From an uncultured Bacteroides sp. (GTDB taxonomy: Bacteria > Bacteroidota > Bacteroidia > Bacteroidales > Bacteroidaceae): a DNA stretch of 39,393 nucleotides. How positions within the stretch are numbered: the first letter of the stretch is position 1; each line of letters starts with the position of its first letter. A model generated the notes under the pieces. The model did no database searches, was not told the DNA's origin, and saw only the letters and a list, made by a program, of their open reading frames with translations. The translations under genes and the position numbers were made by a program. The stretch covers positions 1 to 39,393 of the forward strand of contig NZ_URFY01000041.1 in NCBI RefSeq assembly GCF_900547205.1. Reading direction: 5' to 3'. Positions 8,751 through 15,553 of the stretch are shown here, piece by piece.

Positions 8751-8800
8751 ATCCCCATTTATAATGAGAATCAATCATTTATTCCATTATAAATGGGGAT
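8751..8800. repeat. Perfect 16-bp inverted repeat before the flavodoxin gene
   Basis: ATCCCCATTTATAATG (8751-8766) and CATTATAAATGGGGAT (8785-8800) are exact reverse complements separated by 18 nt. The element lies 28 nt after the transformylase stop. Its right arm abuts the -33 region of the flavodoxin promoter. There is no T-tract, so it may be an operator or a long hairpin in the transformylase 3' end rather than a classical terminator. Confidence 0.7.
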
Positions 8801-8822
8801 TTCCTATCTCCGCAATACACTC

Positions 8823-8830
8823 TATCTTTG
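8823..8830 (+). promoter_or_regulatory. -7 element of the flavodoxin promoter
   Basis: TATCTTTG fits TAnnTTTG. The -33 region (about 8800-8803, TTTC) is weak, which would suit an activated or repressed promoter next to the inverted repeat. The start should lie near 8837, 22 nt before the flavodoxin ATG. Confidence 0.5.
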
Positions 8831-8858
8831 CGACATCATATTAAAAAACGAATCAAAG

Positions 8859-9365
8859 ATGAATAAAATTGGTGTATTTTACGGTTCCACTACCGGAACC
8901 ACTGAAGACGTAGCCCGTTGGATTGCAGAGAAACTGAATGTTCCTTTCGCACATATTTTTGATGTAGCTAAGCTCACGGAAGCATTGGTTAGCGAATACG
9001 ATGTATTAGTATTGGGCACCTCTACATGGGGAGCCGGCGAATTGCAGGACGACTGGTACGACGGAGTGAAAGTACTTAAGAAATGTGATTTATCTCACAA
9101 GTTTATTGCCCTGTTTGGCTGCGGAGACTCTGATTCTTATGCAGATACATTCTGCGATGGTATCGGCATTATCTATGAAGAGCTGAAAGATACTAAATGC
9201 AAATTCGTAGGAGCCACAGATACCGCAGACTATACATTCGATTCTTCAATTGCTGTGGTTGATGGCAAATTCGTAGGCCTTCCTATTGATGAAGTCAACG
9301 AAGATAGCAAAACCGACGAACGCATCTGCGCGTGGGTTAAACAAGTGAAACAAGAAATCAACTAA
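8859..9365 (+). CDS. fldA: Long-chain flavodoxin
   Basis: A 168-residue electron carrier that binds FMN and can replace ferredoxin, typically under iron limitation. The N-terminal phosphate-binding loop is clear (YGSTTGTTEDVA, about residues 9-20), as are the flavin-contact loops STWGAGELQDDWYDG and GCGDSDSYADTFCDG. The length and the inserted loop fit the long-chain class. The ATG at 8859 is chosen over an upstream in-frame start at 8793, which would fall inside the inverted repeat and ahead of the promoter -7 element. A DUF2023 gene follows after 34 bp, an association I recall from other Bacteroidetes. Confidence 0.92.
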   Translation: MNKIGVFYGSTTGTTEDVARWIAEKLNVPFAHIFDVAKLTEALVSEYDVLVLGTSTWGAGELQDDWYDGVKVLKKCDLSHKFIALFGCGDSDSYADTFCDGIGIIYEELKDTKCKFVGATDTADYTFDSSIAVVDGKFVGLPIDEVNEDSKTDERICAWVKQVKQEIN

Positions 9366-9399
9366 TAACCTTCACCTTATATAATTAATTGTTTGCATC

Positions 9400-9762
9400 A
9401 TGGCTACCGAAAGAATCATTCCCGGCGAAATCCGGATTTTTCTCAATCATATTTATGAGTTCAAGAAAGGCATTCGCAATATGGTACTCTATACGATGAG
9501 CAAGGAACATGAGGACTTTGCCATCCGCCGATTGAAAAATCAGAAAATCAGTTATATGATACAAGAAGTAGGTACTAGTAAAATCAACCTATTTTTTGGC
9601 AAAACCGAATGTATGGAGGCTATGCGGCATATTATCATACGCCCCCTGAACCAACTGACAGCTGAAGAAGATTTTATTCTCGGAGCTATGCTGGGATATG
9701 ATCTCTGCCAACAATGCAAACGATTCTGCAACAAAAAAGAAGGTATTAAGATAGCTGTTTGA
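9400..9762 (+). CDS. DUF2023 family protein
   Basis: A 120-residue soluble protein of unknown function. The segment HIYEFKKGIRNMVLYTM resembles the DUF2023 family as I recall it, and the family commonly follows a flavodoxin gene. It has three cysteines near the C-terminus (CQQCKRFC, about residues 106-113), an arrangement that could bind a metal or form a redox pair; this is a suggestion from the sequence only. It lies 34 bp after the flavodoxin stop with no terminator between, so the two probably form an operon. A role in flavodoxin use or low-iron physiology is inferred from context. Confidence 0.75.
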   Translation: MATERIIPGEIRIFLNHIYEFKKGIRNMVLYTMSKEHEDFAIRRLKNQKISYMIQEVGTSKINLFFGKTECMEAMRHIIIRPLNQLTAEEDFILGAMLGYDLCQQCKRFCNKKEGIKIAV

Positions 9763-9788
9763 ATGATAATATAGCACATTTAGCTTTG
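9759..9788 (+). promoter_or_regulatory. Promoter of the DoxD/DoxA fusion gene
   Basis: TTG at 9759-9761, a 19-bp spacer and TAGCTTTG at 9781-9788. The -33 element overlaps the stop codon of the DUF2023 gene. The predicted transcript has a leader of about 120 nt before the ATG at 9916; I see no riboswitch in it. Confidence 0.6.
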
Positions 9789-9915
9789 TTTTGTATGTAG
9801 TTTGTTTTGAGTTGAATTGTTTCTAAAATAGTAAGTGACAGTTGGAACAATTTCCACCGGAAACTTGTTATAGAAGAAACGATTCACTCAATTACAAAAC
9901 AAATTACGCAGTGCA

Positions 9916-10953
9916 ATGAAACAACAACAGCAATCAGTCCAGCCCGACGTTTATACACTGGTCGGCATTTTCACTCTTTCGTTACGACTTATCGTCGGTT
10001 GGACTTATTTTTCCGCCTTTTGGCGTAGACTCGTCCTTGAGAATAAACTAATTCCGGATACGGCAGGATATATCGGAGAAAAGTTCAATCATTTCCTCCC
10101 TAACTCTATCGGCATCAAACCTCTCATTGAATATCTCGTCAGCACCCCCGATTTACTCTGGTGGGCAATGGTTGTATTTACTTTAGTAGAAGGCATTGTC
10201 GGATTACTTTATATGCTAGGTTTCTTCACCCGATTAATGAGTATCGGTGTATTCAGTTTGGCACTGGGCATCCTGTTAGGTTCCGGTTGGCTGGGAACAA
10301 CCTGTCTCGACGAATGGCAAATCGGGATTTTAGGGGTATCTGCAGGATTTACCATTTACCTTTCCGGTGGCGGAAAATATTCTTCAGACTATATACTATT
10401 GCCCAAACTCACATCCTTTCCCAAAAACAAATGGCTGGTGTGGTTCACTTCCGGTGAACTTCCGTTATCCTTCAAACAATTGAGTAAAGTAGCAGTAAGC
10501 GCCGCCATCGTACTTTTCGTACTCACGCTGTATACCAATCAAGCTTTCCATAATGGCGTTTGGGGACCGTTGCACAATAAATCGGTAAAACCTAAAATAG
10601 AAATCTCCGATGTTTCTATTCAGAATAGCGCCCTATCTTTCAAGGTTTACCGGGTAGAGGGTGTCGATGTCTACGGTTCATTCCTTATCGGCATCACCCT
10701 AACAGATGCCAACGGCAGAGTCTTGTTACAGAAAGACGGAGAAGAGCTTGCTCAATTCCCAATTAATAATATTAAGAATGATTATGTTGCCAAGGTAGCA
10801 CCGGGTAAGCATAGCCTTATCATTCCACTAGGAAGCAAAGCTACTCTGATGATACAAGACAATGAATTAGATAATTTATCACAAGGTAACTACGAGCTAA
10901 CATTAACCGATATAAGCGGAATTACCTGGAAACGAGGCATCACTATCCACTAA
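9916..10953 (+). CDS. DoxD-DoxA fusion membrane protein (TQO small-subunit family)
   Basis: A 345-residue inner-membrane protein. The N-terminal half (to about residue 160) has four to five hydrophobic segments and resembles DoxD (DoxX superfamily). After another membrane segment (about 195-210), the C-terminal part (WGPLHNKSVKP onward) is a soluble beta-rich domain like DoxA. In Acidianus, DoxD and DoxA are the two subunits of thiosulphate:quinone oxidoreductase; fused forms occur in Bacteroidetes, where the substrate has not been settled to my knowledge. The expected reaction would be electron transfer from a reduced sulphur compound to quinone, but this is a family-level guess. It has its own promoter and terminator and looks monocistronic. 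Confidence 0.78.
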   Translation: MKQQQQSVQPDVYTLVGIFTLSLRLIVGWTYFSAFWRRLVLENKLIPDTAGYIGEKFNHFLPNSIGIKPLIEYLVSTPDLLWWAMVVFTLVEGIVGLLYMLGFFTRLMSIGVFSLALGILLGSGWLGTTCLDEWQIGILGVSAGFTIYLSGGGKYSSDYILLPKLTSFPKNKWLVWFTSGELPLSFKQLSKVAVSAAIVLFVLTLYTNQAFHNGVWGPLHNKSVKPKIEISDVSIQNSALSFKVYRVEGVDVYGSFLIGITLTDANGRVLLQKDGEELAQFPINNIKNDYVAKVAPGKHSLIIPLGSKATLMIQDNELDNLSQGNYELTLTDISGITWKRGITIH

Positions 10954-10982
10954 TCATAATCTTTTTATTTTCAATCCATAAC

Positions 10983-11024
10983 GGTGTATATTAGCAAAAA
11001 TAAACAGCTAATATACACCTTTTA
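10983..11024 (+). terminator. Intrinsic terminator after the DoxD/DoxA fusion gene
   Basis: GGTGTATATTAGC (10983-10995) and GCTAATATACACC (11007-11019) form a perfect 13-bp stem with an 11-nt loop, followed by TTTTATTT. The 252-bp interval 10954-11205 holds only this terminator and the promoter of the porin gene. Confidence 0.85.
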
Positions 11025-11143
11025 TTTATATAAGGGCAACCTTTCTATTAGGCTTTTAATTCTCCTTAAAGCTCATCTTGGTTTACTTTCTACAGATACC
11101 TACGGACTACCATATTTCAGAAATATATACTTATTTTTAGGTA

Positions 11144-11174
11144 TTGTCCACGATTACGCCTTCCCATACCTTTG
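11144..11174 (+). promoter_or_regulatory. Promoter of the porin-imelysin-cytochrome operon
   Basis: TTG at 11144-11146, a 20-bp spacer and TACCTTTG at 11167-11174 match the Bacteroides consensus. The start lies near 11181, about 25 nt before the porin ATG. Confidence 0.7.
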
Positions 11175-11205
11175 TACCGATTTAAAATTATAAAATTTAA
11201 AGTAA

Positions 11206-12534
11206 ATGAAAAGAAAGGTATTATTGTTTTCTCTATGCTTGGCAACCGGATTTACAACCGGATTTGCAACGGACATCACAAGCTCGGATACGGATAATAG
11301 CACAAAGAAAACAGAAGACACTCCTAAAAAATCACGACTCACACTGGGAGGCTATGGTGAAGCGGTAATGACACGCAACTTCTACAGTGATAACTGGAAA
11401 CGTTATACTGACGCATCCTTATATAAGAATGCAGACAGTCACGGACGTTTCGATCTTCCCCACGTTGTGCTTTTTATCGGATATGATTTTGGTAAAGGAT
11501 GGACAATGGGAAGTGAAATAGAATTTGAACACGGAGGAACTGAAAGTGCGGTTGAAATTGAAGAAGAAGAAACAGGAGAATACGAAAGTGAAATTGAACG
11601 TGGTGGTGAAGTTGCACTGGAACAGTTTTGGATTCAAAAAAGTTTCTTGCCGGAATTAAATCTGAGAATGGGACATATCATCGTACCAGTAGGATTAACC
11701 AACGGACACCATATGCCAACAGAGTTTTTCGGAGTCTACCGCCCTGAAGGAGAAAACACAATCCTTCCTTGCACCTGGCATGAAACAGGTGTCAGCCTGT
11801 GGGGACGTATCAAGAAATGGCGTTACGAGGTTATGTTTCTTGCCGGACTGGATGCCGACCGCTTCAACAACCAGAACTGGATACAAGGGGGAACAGGAAG
11901 CCCTTATGAATTTAAAATTGCCAATTCTTATGCAGGCGCAGCACGCATCGACAACTATTCTATCCCCGGACTGCGCATAGGCGTCAGCGGATATTTGGGA
12001 AAAAGCGCATCCAATTCACTGAAAGCAAACAAATTTACCGGTCTGAAAGGAATGGTCAGCATCGGAGCTGTAGACTTCGGCTACAATGCACACAACTGGA
12101 TTGTAAGGGGCAGTTTCGTATATGGCCACCTTGAGAATGCCGGAAAAATAGCCGAATCGAACAGAAGCCTGAAAGGTATGGGGATTTCTCCGGGAACAAA
12201 TATCGGCTCGGACGCAATCAGTATCGGTGCAGAAGCCGGATATGATCTCTTCTCGCAAATCACGAAATTAAAGGAAAAAGAACAACGTCTCTATATTTTC
12301 GGTCGTTACGATTTTTATAACCCCATGTATAAGATGGGAAAAAATACCAAAGGGCAACAACTGTTGGACGAGGGTCAATGGGGCCGTCAACGCATTGCAG
12401 GAGGTCTCAACTACTATCCCATGAAAGAGATTGTGGTAAAAGCCGAATATTCCTGCCGATTGTTCAAGAGCCAGTACAACAATGAGCCCAGCATCTCATT
12501 AGGCGTTGCCTACTCGGGATTCTTCACTAAATAA
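11206..12534 (+). CDS. Outer-membrane porin, first gene of an iron/haem-type operon
   Basis: 442 residues with a signal peptide (MKRKVLLFSLCLATGF, cleavage near GFAT) and alternating beta-strand character throughout, ending in a terminal strand of the SLGVAYSGFFTK type. It resembles phosphate- or carboxylate-type trimeric porins (OprP/OprO-like superfamily) in layout, with LTLGGYGEAVM at the start of the mature barrel and HVVLFIGYDF and MGHIIVPVG segments. A very acidic stretch (EIEEEETGEYESEIE, about residues 123-137) could form a cation-attracting loop. An imelysin lipoprotein and a di-heme lipoprotein follow at 33 and 90 bp, so the pore may admit an iron-containing or other small solute to the periplasm. 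The substrate is not determinable. Confidence 0.8.
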   Translation: MKRKVLLFSLCLATGFTTGFATDITSSDTDNSTKKTEDTPKKSRLTLGGYGEAVMTRNFYSDNWKRYTDASLYKNADSHGRFDLPHVVLFIGYDFGKGWTMGSEIEFEHGGTESAVEIEEEETGEYESEIERGGEVALEQFWIQKSFLPELNLRMGHIIVPVGLTNGHHMPTEFFGVYRPEGENTILPCTWHETGVSLWGRIKKWRYEVMFLAGLDADRFNNQNWIQGGTGSPYEFKIANSYAGAARIDNYSIPGLRIGVSGYLGKSASNSLKANKFTGLKGMVSIGAVDFGYNAHNWIVRGSFVYGHLENAGKIAESNRSLKGMGISPGTNIGSDAISIGAEAGYDLFSQITKLKEKEQRLYIFGRYDFYNPMYKMGKNTKGQQLLDEGQWGRQRIAGGLNYYPMKEIVVKAEYSCRLFKSQYNNEPSISLGVAYSGFFTK

Positions 12535-12567
12535 AATCATTCATTATTAATTAACCATAGAATAAGT

Positions 12568-13761
12568 ATGAAAAAGTTTTTCAAGTTCTCTTTATTGGCA
12601 GTAGTAGCTGCCCTATCTACTACAAGTTTCAGTTCATGCAGTGACGATGATACTCCCAGTCCAACCACAATCGACAGCGAGGAGTTCGAAGCTATCCTGA
12701 AACAATATGTAGACAATACTGTAATTCCGACTTACAACAGATTAGCCGATGCTTCCATCGAATTGGAAACAGCCTGCAACACCCTTTATGAGCATAAGAA
12801 AGCTAACACAGCAACCGACAGCGACGTGAAGGCTGTTTGTGATGCCTGGATCAGCGCACGTAAATATTGGGAACAAAGCGAGGCTTTCTTGTTAGGCCCT
12901 GCCACAATCAATGGTATTGATCCTCATATCGACTCATGGCCTTTGGACAAGACTGCTCTCGACAATTTATTGAGTAACGCTGCCATCATGAGCACATTGG
13001 ATGCCTCTTACATCACAACTAATTACGGTTCAGGCGGTTTATGCGGTTTCCATGCGCTGGAATATGCTGTATTCAACGAGGGAGTTGCTAAAAACGTAAG
13101 TGATATTTCCGAGAATCTGGCTAAATATGCTTATGCGGTATCCGGTGACTTGAAATTGCAATGTATTATTCTCGAAGCATCATGGGCTGGAGTCGATAAT
13201 GTTACTCAAGATAAGAAAAATCTGTTGGAAAAAGAAGAGGCAGTTCCTGATAACAATAGCAGCAATTGGGGTGAACAATTCAAGAATGCAGGTAATGCCG
13301 GCAGCCGCTATAGAACACAGATGGAAGCAATTGTCGATTTTCTGAAAGCTGACAAAGGATGCTTTGGCATTGCAAACGAAGTAGGCGACACTAAAATATC
13401 GGACCCGGTGGATTCACAAAATGTACTTGATGTTGAATCATGGTACAGCTTCAATTCCAAGGTAGATTTTCAAGATAATATCCGCGGCATTGAAAACGTA
13501 GTAATGGGCGGTGTTAGTGACAAACGCGACACCAGCAAATCCATCTATTCATTCCTGCAATCAAAGAATCCCACGTTGGCTAAAGAATTAAAAGATGCCA
13601 TCGACACTTGTATTGGCAGTGATGGCAGCACTGGTTTAGGAACAATCATTCAGCCATTCCGCAATAATCTGCAACCTGAAAAGAATCAAAAAGCAATTGA
13701 ATCTTGCCAAGCTTTGAGAGAGAAACTGTCACAAGTGGCAACCTACTTACAAGCAATGTAA
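12568..13761 (+). CDS. Imelysin family (M75) lipoprotein
   Basis: 397 residues with a lipoprotein signal whose lipobox FSSC places the acylated Cys at about residue 24, followed by S-D-D-D. The imelysin GxHxxE motif is present as GFHALE (about 160-165), together with the companion WEQSEAF (about 101-107). Imelysins are helical periplasmic or surface proteins related to the C-terminal domain of EfeO, linked to iron uptake; peptidase activity was proposed for the founder but is doubtful. It lies 33 bp after the porin gene and 90 bp before a di-heme cytochrome. In proteobacteria, imelysin (IrpA-like) and this di-heme family are often neighbours, which supports a shared iron-related role. Confidence 0.9.
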   Translation: MKKFFKFSLLAVVAALSTTSFSSCSDDDTPSPTTIDSEEFEAILKQYVDNTVIPTYNRLADASIELETACNTLYEHKKANTATDSDVKAVCDAWISARKYWEQSEAFLLGPATINGIDPHIDSWPLDKTALDNLLSNAAIMSTLDASYITTNYGSGGLCGFHALEYAVFNEGVAKNVSDISENLAKYAYAVSGDLKLQCIILEASWAGVDNVTQDKKNLLEKEEAVPDNNSSNWGEQFKNAGNAGSRYRTQMEAIVDFLKADKGCFGIANEVGDTKISDPVDSQNVLDVESWYSFNSKVDFQDNIRGIENVVMGGVSDKRDTSKSIYSFLQSKNPTLAKELKDAIDTCIGSDGSTGLGTIIQPFRNNLQPEKNQKAIESCQALREKLSQVATYLQAM

Positions 13762-13792
13762 ATTCAATCAATTAAAACAATCCGATGAGAAT

Positions 13793-13825
13793 GTCGCAAA
13801 AGTCATTAACATAGACTTTCGCGAC
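13793..13825 (+). other. Intercistronic hairpin
   Basis: GTCGCAAAAGTC (13793-13804) and GACTTTCGCGAC (13814-13825) pair over 12 bp with one A-C mismatch and a 9-nt loop. There is no T-run, so it may stabilise or partly attenuate the mRNA between the imelysin and cytochrome genes. Its AAAGTC/GACTTT core recurs in the hairpin at 15478-15529. Confidence 0.6.
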
Positions 13826-13851
13826 ACTCCCATTTCTAAAGAATTCAATTT

Positions 13852-15456
13852 ATGGCTAAACTAAATTTTTACATCTGCGCCATTGCTGCACTAAGTCTTG
13901 CGGCTTGTAGCGACGATGACCCGACTACAAATCCGGAACCCACCCCCACCGAACTTTCAGAAGAATGGTTTGCCGGCGGTAAACTGGGAACAGCTTTCAA
14001 TTCAACCTCCAGTGCCTACGAGCAGTCTACTCCGGCAGTAGACGCCGATCCGGCAATGGCTGCCGCTTTCCTTCGTGGAGAAAGCTTTTTTGAAGATGTA
14101 TTCATCACCGGAACAGATGAAGGCGCCCAACGCCAGGGACTTGGTCCACTCTACCTACGCAACTCTTGTATTTCCTGCCACCCCGGCTACGGTCATGGAA
14201 AACGCCAAACCCGTTACCGTGCTAATGACTTTGGCAACGGTTACCTACTGGTTATTACCGACGAAACCGATACTTACCTAAGCTCATTGACAGGTATGCC
14301 GCAAACCAAAGCCGTGCCTCCCTTCAAAGCTCCGATAGACGAAGAAAAAATCAAGATAGACTGGTTGACACACACCGACGAATGGGGCAACCAATTCCCT
14401 GACGGAGAAACTTACAGCTTGATTTATCCGGAAGTAACTATCCCCGAAGAAGCCTATTACGTGCCGCTGGAAGTTACCAAAAACGGAGAAACGACCCTAG
14501 TTCCTTATAATAACGTAAAAGTACGTTTGGAATCGACCATCGGAATCTACGGGAGCGGACTACTGGATGCTATCCCCGACCAGGCATTGAAGGAACAATA
14601 TATAAAGGAAGAACAAGCCGGCATTCCTATTAATCCCACGATTTTCGCCAATGGCGAATGGACCAAGACTTATGGAACAACCGGACATCCGCTACGTTTC
14701 ACTTATGCGCTCAGCCGCGGCCCTGTACAGGACGGCCCCGGAGCCAATGCTATCTGGAATATCACCAATGTGACCCGCAGCGACCGCCGCTACAACTACA
14801 TGACGACCACCTATGCAAACGTCGCATCAGAAGACCCGGAAGTTACCAAAGAATTCTACAACTACTTTCCTCAATACAATAAAACAGGAGACGTGAAGAA
14901 GGACATCTACAATTTTCTGGTAGCCCCCGACAAAGATCTTCCGATAGAAATGAAAGACAATGAGTATACCGACTTAATGGTATGGCACAGGGGGCTGGCT
15001 GTTCCTGCTGCACGCGACCTCGATGATGCAGATGTGCAAAAAGGCAAAAAGCTATTCACGGAAATTGGTTGCGCTCATTGCCACCGTCCGTCGTGGACCA
15101 CAGCCGATGATACTTTCACCGACCCCAACGGATTCTTCAGTGACGGAGATAGTCGGTTGCCCCGCTATCCGAATCAGAAAATATGGCCGTACACCGACTT
15201 GGTGCAACACCGTCTGACTATGGCTAATGATATCCGTACCGGTTGGTGCCGCACTACTCCACTGTGGGGACGCGGACTTAGCGAAAAGTGTACGGGAGCA
15301 AGCGACCGCCTACACGACTGCCGCGCACGTACGGTTATCGAAGCTATCATGTGGCACGGAAGCGCAACAAGCGATGCACGCAGTTCTATTGAACAATTCC
15401 GCAATCTGAATAAGTCAGACCGTGATGCCATAGTGAAATTTATAGAAGCTATCTAA
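13852..15456 (+). CDS. Di-heme c-type lipoprotein (DUF1111 / COG3488)
   Basis: 534 residues with a lipoprotein signal (AALSLAAC, Cys at about residue 19). Two CxxCH haem-attachment motifs are visible: CISCH at about 106-110 and CAHCH at about 407-411. The spacing and the RQGLGPLYLRNSC and KLFTEIGCAHCH contexts match the COG3488 family annotated as thiol oxidoreductases, distantly related to di-haem peroxidases. Extra cysteines near the C-terminus (GWCRTT, EKCTGAS, HDCRAR) could form disulphides. It should be membrane-anchored in the periplasm or at the outer membrane and do redox chemistry, perhaps on iron delivered with the imelysin; this is inferred. A cytochrome c haem ligase is encoded 97 bp downstream. 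Confidence 0.88.
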   Translation: MAKLNFYICAIAALSLAACSDDDPTTNPEPTPTELSEEWFAGGKLGTAFNSTSSAYEQSTPAVDADPAMAAAFLRGESFFEDVFITGTDEGAQRQGLGPLYLRNSCISCHPGYGHGKRQTRYRANDFGNGYLLVITDETDTYLSSLTGMPQTKAVPPFKAPIDEEKIKIDWLTHTDEWGNQFPDGETYSLIYPEVTIPEEAYYVPLEVTKNGETTLVPYNNVKVRLESTIGIYGSGLLDAIPDQALKEQYIKEEQAGIPINPTIFANGEWTKTYGTTGHPLRFTYALSRGPVQDGPGANAIWNITNVTRSDRRYNYMTTTYANVASEDPEVTKEFYNYFPQYNKTGDVKKDIYNFLVAPDKDLPIEMKDNEYTDLMVWHRGLAVPAARDLDDADVQKGKKLFTEIGCAHCHRPSWTTADDTFTDPNGFFSDGDSRLPRYPNQKIWPYTDLVQHRLTMANDIRTGWCRTTPLWGRGLSEKCTGASDRLHDCRARTVIEAIMWHGSATSDARSSIEQFRNLNKSDRDAIVKFIEAI

Positions 15457-15477
15457 GCTTATTTATTCCCTAACCCG

Positions 15478-15529
15478 AGAGGGTGTGACCAAAGTCGGCA
15501 GTTACTTCTGACTTTCCGACACACCCTCT
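15478..15529 (+). terminator. Long hairpin, probable partial terminator
   Basis: The outer arms AGAGGGTGTG (15478-15487) and CACACCCTCT (15520-15529) pair perfectly, and an inner AAAGTC (15491-15496) pairs with GACTTT (15510-15515). It is followed by TGTCTTATC, a poor T-tract. It lies between the di-heme gene and the haem ligase gene, which starts 24 nt later, so read-through to the ligase is likely. Confidence 0.65.
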
Positions 15530-15553
15530 TGTCTTATCAATCAACCACTGTTC

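Noticed and set aside
10984..11193. A 69-codon plus-strand frame after the DoxD/DoxA fusion gene
   Set aside because: It spans the terminator stem and the promoter of the porin gene and has no recognisable domain.
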